From: a virus
IMG/VR virus record: IMGVR_UViG_3300035698_000669
Span: 1 to 26,075 of that record
Length of the DNA: 26,075 nucleotides
Reading direction: 5' to 3' (one strand)
Positions 15,922 through 22,629 of the stretch are shown here, one piece after another. The translations under genes and the position numbers were made by a program. Position 1 is the stretch's first letter, and each line of letters opens with the position of its first letter. Under the pieces are notes generated by a model, which saw only the letters and a program-made list of their open reading frames with translations, did not search any database and was not told the origin of the DNA.

Positions 15922-16546
15922 ATCTTTTTGCCTCTGTATCCATATTTTCTTGTTCGGGGAACCATATCGATTTTGTTTGATCTGTATGGCTCTGGCCTAT
16001 GATGCTGAAGAACTCCGCCACATCGTCATTATTTTCAAAATGTACAATGACGTGTCGGAATGAAGTTTTATCGTCCTGCTCAAATTCGGGCATTCCCTCC
16101 CATTCTTTTTCCGCATCGGTTTTACCTTCTTCTATTGGTAGAAACATATTTAGCAAGTCACCCTCGCTAAATCCAACCAGCGATAAATCAAACCCCTCTA
16201 CGTTCAAATCTTCCATTTCCAATTTGAGCAAATCCATATCCCACCCGGCATTCTGGGGCAGCTGATTATCCGCCAGCACATAGGCTTGCTTTTGCGCCTT
16301 GCTCCAGCCGGTCGCGGTCATGGTTGGAACTTCCTCGATGCCCAGCTTACGCGCCGCCATAACGCGGCCATGCCCTGCGATGATTTCACCTTCCTCGTCG
16401 ATCAGCACCGGGGTGGTCCATCCCCACTCTTTGATCGACGCTGCGATCTGCGCCACCTGTTCGTCAGAATGCGTCCGAGCATTTCGCGCATATGGAATTA
16501 GTGCTTCCACTTTTTTACGTTCGATTTTGTCTGCTGGCCAATCCAT
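15914..16546 (-). CDS. ParB-domain protein coupled to the glycosyltransferase
   Basis: A 210-aa protein. Residues 1-95 form a ParB/Srx-like domain: VEALIPYARNARTHSDEQV, IAASIKEWGWTTPVLID, the GHGRVMAARKLG loop and AYVLADNQLP. The same domain in phages often stands before a DNA methylase, but here no methylase follows. Instead there is a linker and a short C-terminal module, HVIVHFENNDDVAEFFSIIG with QTKSIWFPEQ (about 165-199), which I recall from proteins beside TAGT genes. I chose ATG 16544-16546, with GGAAAGAA eight bases upstream, over the in-frame ATG at 16561, which has no ribosome site. It may act as a targeting or NTP-dependent partner in base modification; this is inference. Confidence 0.8.
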   Translation of the reverse strand: MDWPADKIERKKVEALIPYARNARTHSDEQVAQIAASIKEWGWTTPVLIDEEGEIIAGHGRVMAARKLGIEEVPTMTATGWSKAQKQAYVLADNQLPQNAGWDMDLLKLEMEDLNVEGFDLSLVGFSEGDLLNMFLPIEEGKTDAEKEWEGMPEFEQDDKTSFRHVIVHFENNDDVAEFFSIIGQSHTDQTKSIWFPEQENMDTEAKRYG

Positions 16547-16589
16547 TTTATTTCTTTCCATGTTGGTTAATAAACCCCTCGCCCGCAGC

Positions 16590-16710
16590 GTACCCCTTTA
16601 ACCCTCCCCTTAAGGGGGGAGGGGTTTTTGGGGTACACGTTTCTGCGGTTTTTGCCCCCTCGTACCCCAAAAACCCTTTTGGTACCCTAGGGGTTTTTAG
16701 GGTAGCACGT
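16590..16710. repeat. Cluster of inverted and direct repeats in the gap before the ParB gene
   Basis: The non-coding stretch 16562-16719 has several related repeats. A GGGTTTTTGGGGTAC arm at 16622-16636 is a perfect 15-bp inverted match to 16662-16676. The latter also pairs with 16691-16703 at 12 of 13 positions. CCCTCCCC (16602-16609) pairs with GGGGAGGG (16616-16623) and is followed by five T on the plus strand. GTACCCC occurs at 16590 and 16662, GGTACCC at 16681. The arms 16621-16640 and 16690-16710 are imperfect direct repeats. Alternative hairpins are possible, so this could be a replication origin, a processing site or a terminator set. Confidence 0.75.
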
Positions 16711-16719
16711 AAAAGTTGT

Positions 16720-18711
16720 TCAAGCATTGCGTGAAACAACCATTGCGGAGGCCCAAACCTTATCAATTATGATCCACCCATCCAAATATTTTTTGATTGT
16801 GTTCGCCATAATTAGAGACCCGATAAGTTTGCTTTCGTATGACGAGTTGGTCATATTTTTAATGGTCCGCTCGGCCATCCCGTCCTCTTTCAATTTTGTC
16901 ATCAAGGCGGATCGGGTCAGATATGGCTGGCCGTCGATATCCTCTGCACCGGATGTCCACCATGCATTCTCGAACAGCTTTTGATGTTTGACGATTGGGC
17001 TGTCCTTTTTGGCTTTAACAGGTTCTGTCCCGGCCACCAACACCGCGCTGGTTACCTGTTCGTTATCCTCGTCAAACCAGCCCTTGATCGGGACCGATTC
17101 AAGCTCGGCGAACACCGCCGGGGCTTCCTCTGCATCTTTAGATTTGCGCTGGACTATCTCGATGGTATCGCCGGGGACAACCGATATTTCGATGTCCAGC
17201 GCCCCGCGCCATGCGCTTGATCCTCGCGCCCGGTGCTGTGCCTTGGATGATACGCCGGTATGATGCACCAATATGACACTGCAATTAAATTCGTGGATCA
17301 GCGCGGCACAAGCGTCGAGCATGGTTTTGGCGTCCATTGCACTGTTTTCGTCGCCGTTCAGGAAGCGATGCAGGGTGTCAACCACGATAATTTCGGGCGG
17401 ATTGGGGAGCGCCCGGATGGAATCGGTCACTTTCTGGTAACCTTCGGGGGTGTTTAGGTCCAAACCGTGCTTGGAAAGCCACATATCCAGCCCCCTGACG
17501 CCCTTGTGCTGCTTCCAAGCCGCGACCCTACCCCGCAGGCCATGATGGCCCTCACCGGCCAGATATACCACCGTGCCGGGCCGAACCTTATTTCCGAACC
17601 ATTCTGTAATCGCGCCTTTTGAGGCCACCGCCAGCACCATGTCGAGGACGAGGAATGTCTTGCCGCCGCCTGATGGGCCGTGAACCATTATCAACGCTTG
17701 AGATTGCAGCCATTTCTTGACCTGCCAGCGTATCGGGGCTGGTTGTTCGGAAAATTCGTCTGCCGGAACCAGCCAATCGTCTGCGGGTGGGAATAGCAGA
17801 GCCAACAGATCACCGCCGCCCTGATGATAATCGTTCGCATCGCCCTCGGTGGGGGGTATTACGATGCGCCCGCCGTGTTTGGCGCTTGCTTCGTCGGCCT
17901 TGTTGCGCCCGACATTGGATGTATCATTGTCTGATACAATCACAATTTCCCTCGTTTGGCCGTGCGTGTCCCTGATTTGCCTGACAATCTCCGGCAGGTT
18001 GTTTGCGCTGTAGGCGATGATACAGGGGCGACCGGAAACCTCATGGATGGTGGCGGCTGTGGCGTATCCCTCTGCGACGAATATTGCGCCCGCCGTGACC
18101 TCGCCCAGCGTCCAACTGCATGATTTGGTCGTGCCGCCGGGGTGATACCGCTTATCTTCATCCGAGATATATTGCAGGGACGCCAGATCGCCGTCCTGAT
18201 TATATAGCGGCACGATCAGGCGACCGTCGCCTGTCAGTCGTGCGCCGTGCGGGGATATGCCCTTGCGCTTTAGATAGGGATGATCCGGGCTGGCGGCTAT
18301 GGCTCCCGTCCAGATGGTGTCAACCGTGTTGGCTGCGACCTCTGCCTTGCGCTGCCGTGCCTGATCGCGTTCTGCTTTGGCCTCCGACTGTCGCCGGATG
18401 ATCGCCATGTTTTCGGCTGCGGTTAATTCCCGGCCCACGTCGGCATTGAATACGCAATCGATCTGATCGCGCCAGCAACCAAACCGGCCCGCGACCGGCT
18501 CATCTGGAAATATGACATACCAGCCGGAGTCGTCGCGTTTGCGGCCCTTGGTGCTAAAGCGATGAAGCTGGCCGTCGATCTGTAGCGAAGCGGGCGGCTC
18601 TATCCCGGCAGACCGCATTGCGTCGGCCAACTGAATTTCCGGCGGATCGGTTGATACAGAGAGGGACGCCGGTACAAACGGCCCGCCGAAGATGTCTTTT
18701 ATATCGGCCAT
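16720..18711 (-). CDS. Primase-helicase fusion: Toprim plus RepA-like ATPase
   Basis: A 663-aa replication protein. The N-terminal third carries a primase-type domain with a Toprim core: FVAEGYATAATI (211-222, catalytic Glu), IVIVSDNDTSN (256-266, the D-x-D motif) and GDANDY (290-295). The C-terminal half is a RepA/RAD55-like P-loop ATPase with Walker A HGPSGGGKT (344-352), Walker B IIVVDTLHR (441-449) and SVILVHHTG. This combination makes a single protein that primes and unwinds, like the D5-type or phage AAA_25 primases. The final 100 residues look like a winged-helix DNA-binding end. The ATG follows directly on the TAA of the DUF6378 gene. Confidence 0.9.
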   Translation of the reverse strand: MADIKDIFGGPFVPASLSVSTDPPEIQLADAMRSAGIEPPASLQIDGQLHRFSTKGRKRDDSGWYVIFPDEPVAGRFGCWRDQIDCVFNADVGRELTAAENMAIIRRQSEAKAERDQARQRKAEVAANTVDTIWTGAIAASPDHPYLKRKGISPHGARLTGDGRLIVPLYNQDGDLASLQYISDEDKRYHPGGTTKSCSWTLGEVTAGAIFVAEGYATAATIHEVSGRPCIIAYSANNLPEIVRQIRDTHGQTREIVIVSDNDTSNVGRNKADEASAKHGGRIVIPPTEGDANDYHQGGGDLLALLFPPADDWLVPADEFSEQPAPIRWQVKKWLQSQALIMVHGPSGGGKTFLVLDMVLAVASKGAITEWFGNKVRPGTVVYLAGEGHHGLRGRVAAWKQHKGVRGLDMWLSKHGLDLNTPEGYQKVTDSIRALPNPPEIIVVDTLHRFLNGDENSAMDAKTMLDACAALIHEFNCSVILVHHTGVSSKAQHRARGSSAWRGALDIEISVVPGDTIEIVQRKSKDAEEAPAVFAELESVPIKGWFDEDNEQVTSAVLVAGTEPVKAKKDSPIVKHQKLFENAWWTSGAEDIDGQPYLTRSALMTKLKEDGMAERTIKNMTNSSYESKLIGSLIMANTIKKYLDGWIIIDKVWASAMVVSRNA

Positions 18712-18978
18712 TTAAATGTCCTTCTCCAAAATGTCCCGCACCAACCTAGCGTAACCCTCGATGTCTAGCCAGTGATCGACGTCATTTGAGTTGCCGCAAA
18801 CTATCCGTGCCATTTTCGTCGCCATCATGTCGAGGCTCTCGCGTTGATATGCGGGCAGAGCATCCCGGTCAACCATTCCCCACATAGCACCCTTGATAGA
18901 CTGAGACACCCGCGACACATCACGATAATCGCCGTACATGTTTGCGCGTTCGTCGAGCGTTTCCTGTACATCAGTCAT
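18712..18978 (-). CDS. DUF6378-like phage protein
   Basis: An 88-aa helical protein with TLDERANMYGDYRDVSRV and then PAYQRESLDMMATKMARIV, DVDHWLDIEGYARLV. These are the conserved elements of DUF6378, common in phage early operons, with no known function. I chose ATG 18976-18978, which overlaps the stop of the Cro-like gene by eight bases; the longer frame up to 18993 would lie further inside that gene. It is translationally coupled to the primase (TAAATG). It may assist replication, judged only from the operon. Confidence 0.8.
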   Translation of the reverse strand: MTDVQETLDERANMYGDYRDVSRVSQSIKGAMWGMVDRDALPAYQRESLDMMATKMARIVCGNSNDVDHWLDIEGYARLVRDILEKDI

Positions 18979-19135
18979 CTGCTGGAAGCCCACCTTTGGT
19001 GAGGCGTTCTATTTCAAACTGACGCAACATGGGCGGGTTTTCGCCCCAGCGATATGTGCCGTGCAGCCCAATGCCGAGCGCCTCGGCCATTTCCTTGCGG
19101 TCGCCAAAGTAGGCAATTGCCTCGTCCGTTGTCAT
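18971..19135 (-). CDS. Cro-like helix-turn-helix repressor
   Basis: A 54-aa protein, MTTDEAIAYFGDRKEMAEAL at the N-terminus, continuing GIGLHGTYRWGENPP and then LRQFEIERLTKGGLP. This is the layout of the P22 Cro / DicC family: an N-terminal helix (about 4-10), a helix-turn-helix (12-30) and a short helix leading to RLTKG(G/K)L. One oddity is the recognition helix, IGLHGTYRWGE, where the usual family pattern is S-x-Q-A-V-x-x-W. The ATG at 19133-19135 has an excellent AGGAG site. It is the first gene of the minus-strand replication operon and lies next to the overlapping divergent promoters, the typical place of an early repressor. No CI-like partner is found in the window. Confidence 0.85.
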   Translation of the reverse strand: MTTDEAIAYFGDRKEMAEALGIGLHGTYRWGENPPMLRQFEIERLTKGGLPADD

Positions 19136-19161
19136 TTTTTGCTCCTGTGTGAAATTAACTA

Positions 19162-19189
19162 TTTACACCATAATACAAACTGTTATTAT
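19162..19189 (+). promoter_or_regulatory. Promoter of the recombination operon, TTTACAC type
   Basis: TTTACA (19162-19167) and TATTAT (19184-19189), 16 bases apart, each match the consensus at 5 of 6 positions. It overlaps the minus-strand promoter. Outer arms ATTTACA (19161-19167) and TGTAAAT (19191-19197) are inverted, with centres 30 bp apart, and are candidate operator half-sites for the Cro-like protein. Confidence 0.7.
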
Positions 19190-19196
19190 ATGTAAA
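19167..19196 (-). promoter_or_regulatory. Candidate promoter of the cro-primase operon, facing the plus-strand promoter
   Basis: On the minus strand TTTACA (19191-19196) is followed after 18 bases by TATGGT (19167-19172), 5 of 6 and 4 of 6 matches. It would start about 20 bases before the Cro ribosome site. RNA polymerase cannot occupy both promoters at once. Confidence 0.5.
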
Positions 19197-19205
19197 TACA
19201 AAATC

Positions 19206-19226
19206 GCAACCGGATAACCCGACCGC
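19206..19226 (+). repeat. Leader element, copy 1
   Basis: GCAACCGGATAACCCGACC and two further bases, beginning about 10 bases after the expected transcript start. A copy with two changes in 21 lies at 24808-24828, also between promoter and first ribosome site. It could be an antitermination, RNA-binding or transcript-level control element. Confidence 0.65.
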
Positions 19227-19247
19227 GATTAAAGAGGAGAAAACGAG

Positions 19248-19421
19248 ATGAACATCAACCTGACCGACATCGAGATCGACCTGATCGAGAGCGCCCTTGG
19301 CGCAGTGTGGTGGCAGCAGGGGGCCACGGACGTGCCCGGCCAATCTGAGGCCCACCGCGTTAAGCGCATCCAGCGCAAGCTGGCCCGCGCAATCGACCAC
19401 GCCGACACCGTAACCGAATAA
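19248..19421 (+). CDS. Small hypothetical protein, first gene of the recombination operon
   Basis: A 57-aa protein, MNINLTDIEIDLIESALGAV at its N-terminus, then WWQQGATDVPGQSEAHRVK and a basic helix (RIQRKLARAID). It is two-helix in character. The ATG at 19248-19250 has a strong AGAGGAG site, so it should be well expressed as the first product of the operon. I do not recognise the family. It is followed by a stable hairpin (19426-19443) before the Sak4-like gene. A regulatory or host-takeover role would fit its place, but there is no direct evidence. Confidence 0.75.
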   Translation: MNINLTDIEIDLIESALGAVWWQQGATDVPGQSEAHRVKRIQRKLARAIDHADTVTE

Positions 19422-19425
19422 AACC

Positions 19426-19443
19426 GGGGGGCTTCGGCCCCCC
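19426..19443 (+). other. Perfect UUCG-tetraloop hairpin between first and second genes
   Basis: GGGGGGC-TTCG-GCCCCCC, a 7-bp stem closed by the very stable UUCG tetraloop, lies five bases after the stop of the 57-aa gene and about 20 bases before the next ATG. No T-run follows, so it is unlikely to terminate transcription and more likely separates or protects mRNA segments. Confidence 0.7.
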
Positions 19444-19462
19444 ACCACCAAGGACAAAAAAC

Positions 19463-20137
19463 ATGGCTATCAATTTAAAATCTACGTCATCGGTCAAAGC
19501 GTCGGGCCTCAAAATGCTCGTATACGGCGCTGCCGGATCTGGCAAGACCAGCCTGATCCCAACGCTGCCCAACCCGGTTATTCTCTCGGCGGAAGGCGGA
19601 CTGCTTTCAATCTCGGACAAGGAAATCCCGTTCATTGAAATCGGCAGCATGGACGCGCTCCGTGAGGCATATAAGTGGCTGGCGGAGAGTGACGAAGCCA
19701 AGCCGTTTGAATCGGTGGCGCTGGACAGCATCAGCGAGATCGCCGAGGTCTGCCTGTCCCACGAAAAGCGGGTCAACAAAGACCCCCGCGCTGCCTACGG
19801 CGAAATGCAGACCACGATGGCCGAGGCCATCCGCATGTTCCGCGACCTGCCACGGCACGTCTATATGACCGCCAAACTGGAAAAGTCTCAGGATGAAATG
19901 GGGCGGATGCTGTACAGCCCATCCATGCCGGGACAAAAAGCCGGACAAGCCCTGCCCTATGCGTTCGACATTATCGGTGCGATGCGGCTTGAGAAGGACG
20001 CCGAGGGCGTAGTCCAGCGGGCACTCATGCTGGAGTCCGACGGAATGTGGCAAGCCAAAGATCGGTCGGGGAAACTCGACCAGTGGGAAGCGCCTGACCT
20101 TGGCGACATTATCAAAAAGATCGGGGGCGCGAAATGA
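19463..20137 (+). CDS. Sak4-like RecA-type ATPase (single-strand annealing/recombination)
   Basis: A 224-aa P-loop protein of the AAA_24/Sak4 family. Walker A is YGAAGSGKTSL (21-31), Walker B SVALDSISEI (84-93), followed by the conserved RAAYGEMQTTMAEAIRMFRD and HVYMTAKLEKSQD. Sak4 proteins are phage RecA-core recombinases that act with a single-strand binding protein. The partner is encoded two genes downstream. Ribosome site AAGGAC. The stop overlaps the next start by four bases (ATGA), and the length is typical of the family. Confidence 0.9.
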   Translation: MAINLKSTSSVKASGLKMLVYGAAGSGKTSLIPTLPNPVILSAEGGLLSISDKEIPFIEIGSMDALREAYKWLAESDEAKPFESVALDSISEIAEVCLSHEKRVNKDPRAAYGEMQTTMAEAIRMFRDLPRHVYMTAKLEKSQDEMGRMLYSPSMPGQKAGQALPYAFDIIGAMRLEKDAEGVVQRALMLESDGMWQAKDRSGKLDQWEAPDLGDIIKKIGGAK

Positions 20138-20517
20138 TTGACGATCTGGCACAGAACTGGCTTGACGCCAAGGAAGCGGAAGCCACAGCGGTCGCTCGCC
20201 GCCGCCATCTTGAGGACAAGCTGATGTCGCTGATCGGCGTACCGGAAACGCTGGAAGGCGTCGAGACGGTGGACACCGACGCCGGGTACAGCATCAAAGT
20301 TACGGGGCGCATGAACCGCAAAGTCAACGGCGACCGCATCCAGGAGATTGCAGCGGAGGAGGGGCTAACGGATCATCTGTCCAGCCTGTTCCGCTGGAAA
20401 CCGGAGATCAATATGACAGCGTGGAAAAGCGCCGACAAATCGATCACCGGGCCGCTACTTGGCGGTATCACCACGCAGCCCGGACGGGCTTCGTTCACCA
20501 TTACAAAGGAAAATTGA
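20134..20517 (+). CDS. Hypothetical protein coupled to Sak4
   Basis: A 127-aa protein. Residues 1-37 are a helix rich in Ala, Glu and Arg, then a beta-containing section with TVDTDAGYSIKVTGRMNRKV, a helix (GDRIQEIAAEEGLTD) and RWKPEINMTAWKSAD. Proteins with this N-x-x-A-W-K element occur commonly between Sak4 and DUF669 genes in phages, so it may be an accessory to recombination. I do not assign a reaction. The ATG overlaps the Sak4 stop (ATGA), and the next gene starts one base after its TGA. Confidence 0.8.
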   Translation: MIDDLAQNWLDAKEAEATAVARRRHLEDKLMSLIGVPETLEGVETVDTDAGYSIKVTGRMNRKVNGDRIQEIAAEEGLTDHLSSLFRWKPEINMTAWKSADKSITGPLLGGITTQPGRASFTITKEN

Positions 20518-20518
20518 G

Positions 20519-21025
20519 ATGGCTTTTTTAGGCGAGACTTTTAATGCGAGTGAAATGCCGGTACCTGAATCGAATTATGATCCCGTTCCTGCTGGTTGGT
20601 ACAACGTCGCAATTGCTGGCGCGGAGATCAAGGACACCAAGGCCGGAACGGGCAAATACATTTCGGTGCGGTTTGATATCACCGGGCCGGAGCATCAGGG
20701 CCGCGTTGTTTTTACCAATCTAAACACGCGCAACCCCAACCCCAAGGCAGAGGAAATTGCGAGGCAACAGCTTGGTGAAATCATGCGGGCCATCGGCGTT
20801 CAGGAGCTGGAAGACACTGACCAGCTTATCGGCGGAAATCTTGCGATCAAGGTGACGGTCAAAGAGTCCGAGCAGTACGGCCCCGGTAACGAAGTTAAAG
20901 GTTTCCGCGCCATTGACGGGTCAGCCCCGCCCTCGACATCCACGGCATCCGCTGCCGCCGCACCGCCTTGGTCGCAGCCAAAAGCAGAAACCCCAGCGGT
21001 TGAAACCGACGACGTTCCCTTCTAA
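20519..21025 (+). CDS. DUF669 protein with an SSB-like acidic C-terminal tip
   Basis: A 168-aa protein. The N-terminal 125 residues, with YDPVPAGWYNVAIAGAEIKD, KYISVRFDITGPEHQGRVVF and NLNTRNPNPKAEEIARQQLG, are the DUF669 core, an OB-like domain associated with phage single-strand DNA binding. A Pro/Ala/Ser-rich linker follows, and the end is ETDDVPF, very like the DDDIPF tip of bacterial SSB that recruits repair proteins. This supports an SSB role in the operon with Sak4, an exonuclease and a helicase. I chose ATG 20519-20521 with AAAGGA upstream, because the longer frame overlaps the previous gene without a ribosome site. Confidence 0.85.
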   Translation: MAFLGETFNASEMPVPESNYDPVPAGWYNVAIAGAEIKDTKAGTGKYISVRFDITGPEHQGRVVFTNLNTRNPNPKAEEIARQQLGEIMRAIGVQELEDTDQLIGGNLAIKVTVKESEQYGPGNEVKGFRAIDGSAPPSTSTASAAAAPPWSQPKAETPAVETDDVPF

Positions 21026-21031
21026 TGGAGA

Positions 21032-21062
21032 GGCCGGGGGCTAATAACCTCCGGCCATTTTT
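21032..21062 (+). terminator. Rho-independent terminator between the SSB-like and methyltransferase genes
   Basis: Nine-base stem GGCCGGGGG (21032-21040) / CCTCCGGCC (21048-21056) with one G-U pair and a 7-nt loop, then ATTTTTC. It would end part of the transcripts within the operon, making the first genes more abundant. Confidence 0.75.
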
Positions 21063-21087
21063 CAACTCAATTAAACAGGAGATTCGA

Positions 21088-21594
21088 ATGGGAAAACGAT
21101 CAAACTTTGAGCGCGTGGAGCGCGACTTTTACCCCACGCCCTATGAGGCAGTGGTTCCGCTGTTGCCGCATCTGCCGGAACCTGCATTTTTCCACGAGCC
21201 GTGCGTCGGAGACGGCGACCTTGTGATGCACCTTGAGCGCAACGGTCATGTGTGCGCTCAACGGGGAGATATTTCGACTGGGCAGGACGCGCTAGAAATC
21301 CATGACACGCAGGGGCAGGTGTTCATTACAAACCCGCCGTGGGACCGAAAGATTTTGCACCCGCTGATCGACGCGCTGCCTCGAACTGCGCCGACTTGGC
21401 TATTGTTTGACGCCGATTGGATGCACACGCGGCAGTCTGCGCAGCTCATGCACAACTGCCGCAAGATCGTTTCAGTCGGTCGGGTGAAGTGGATTCCCGG
21501 CAGCAAGATGACCGGCAAAGACAATTGCGCTTGGTATCTTTTCGAACAGACAAACGATTGGCGCACACCAGTTACAGAATTTTACGGGAGATAA
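21088..21594 (+). CDS. DNA adenine-type methyltransferase, phage type
   Basis: A 168-aa SAM-dependent methyltransferase. FYPTP (14-18) precedes motif I HEPCVGDGDL (36-45), which binds SAM, and motif IV is ITNPPW (80-85), the catalytic N/D-P-P-Y/F/W signature of amino-methylating DNA enzymes. It is shorter than most Dam enzymes and has no visible target-recognition domain, as is common in phage enzymes of this kind. It probably methylates phage DNA for protection. The ATG at 21088-21090 has ACAGGAG upstream. Specificity cannot be read from the sequence. Confidence 0.88.
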   Translation: MGKRSNFERVERDFYPTPYEAVVPLLPHLPEPAFFHEPCVGDGDLVMHLERNGHVCAQRGDISTGQDALEIHDTQGQVFITNPPWDRKILHPLIDALPRTAPTWLLFDADWMHTRQSAQLMHNCRKIVSVGRVKWIPGSKMTGKDNCAWYLFEQTNDWRTPVTEFYGR

Positions 21595-21597
21595 AAT

Positions 21598-22629
21598 ATG
21601 ACCGCTATTCCACCACCCATCCACAGCATTTCAGCGTTGATCGACGCGGCGCATGAGGGTGCCGCCGAGAAGCCCCGGCCCCATATGGGCGCTAGTCAAC
21701 TGGGCCACGATTGCGACCGCTGGCTTTGGCTGTCGTTCCGCTGGGCGGTCGTGGAACCATTCCCCGGTCGCATCCTGCGCCTGTTTCGGCGCGGCCATGA
21801 GGAAGAAAGGAACTTCATATCCGATCTGGAAATGATCGGGATCAAGTTCGAGAACCATCAGGAATATATTGACTTCGGCACTCATATCGGCGGATCGACA
21901 GACGGCACCATTGCCTCCGGCGTTCCGGGCGCGGAGAAAACGCGGCACGTCGCCGAGTTTAAAACCCACGCGCTGAAATCGTTTGACGATATGGAAAAGA
22001 AGGGCGTCGAAAAGTCCAAGCCGGTCCACTACGCCCAGATTCAATTGTACATGCACGGCACCGGAATTGAGCGGGCCTTTTATATGGCGGTCTGTAAAAA
22101 TGATGACCGGCTTTACACCGAGCGGGTGAAATACAACCGAGCGGTGGCGGAAAAATTACTGGAGCGCGGCAGGCGGATTGTGAAATCAGAGCGGATACCT
22201 GATCCGATTTCCACCGACCCTAGCTGGTACAAGTGCAAATTTTGCGCGGCACATAGTTTCTGCCATGAGAGGCAGTTAACGCAAGAGGTAAATTGCCGGA
22301 CGTGCGCCCACGCCACAGCGGAAGATGACTCCACATGGTCCTGCGCCCGTTGGAAGAAGACCATACCCACCGAGTTTCAGCACAAAGGCTGCGACAGGCA
22401 CGTCCTTCATCCTGATCTGGTGCCGTGGCCGATGAAGGATAGCAACACGTCAGATGAGGCCGTTTACGAAATCGCCGGGAAGGATATCCGCAACGGCGAG
22501 GGTGACGCATACGTTTACAGCAGCAGGGAACTGATTGCCGGTGGCGAGGCTTGCGCGAATGAAATGGTCGGGCAGGTGCGTGAGGCATTCCCCGGTGCCG
22601 AGGTTGTGGCGGTGCGCGATGCTTCGTGA
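21598..22629 (+). CDS. Cas4-like PD-(D/E)XK exonuclease with Fe-S and zinc cysteines
   Basis: A 343-aa nuclease. Core residues are GSTDGTI (99-105, Asp102), VAEFKTH (118-124, the E-x-K pair) and YAQIQLY (145-151). Four cysteines at 39, 213, 216 and 222 match the Cas4/AddB-type iron-sulphur cluster arrangement, with the first cysteine next to the N-terminal helix. A second cysteine set (233, 236, 249, 265) suggests an added zinc ribbon. Phage members process DNA ends for recombination with Sak4 and SSB. It starts at ATG 21598-21600, three bases after the methyltransferase stop, and overlaps the helicase gene by 11 bases. Confidence 0.88.
   Translation: MTAIPPPIHSISALIDAAHEGAAEKPRPHMGASQLGHDCDRWLWLSFRWAVVEPFPGRILRLFRRGHEEERNFISDLEMIGIKFENHQEYIDFGTHIGGSTDGTIASGVPGAEKTRHVAEFKTHALKSFDDMEKKGVEKSKPVHYAQIQLYMHGTGIERAFYMAVCKNDDRLYTERVKYNRAVAEKLLERGRRIVKSERIPDPISTDPSWYKCKFCAAHSFCHERQLTQEVNCRTCAHATAEDDSTWSCARWKKTIPTEFQHKGCDRHVLHPDLVPWPMKDSNTSDEAVYEIAGKDIRNGEGDAYVYSSRELIAGGEACANEMVGQVREAFPGAEVVAVRDAS

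Noticed and set aside
16548-16766. 72-codon minus-strand frame through the repeat cluster
   Set aside because: Gly/Pro/Lys-rich translation of the repeats, with no ribosome site; the region is better explained as non-coding.
19248-19421. 57-aa gene as a CI-type repressor opposite cro
   Set aside because: No helix-turn-helix pattern and far too short for a CI protein.
19607-20152. 181-codon minus-strand frame antisense to the Sak4 gene
   Set aside because: The plus frame has clear Walker motifs; this one has no recognisable motif and no ribosome site.
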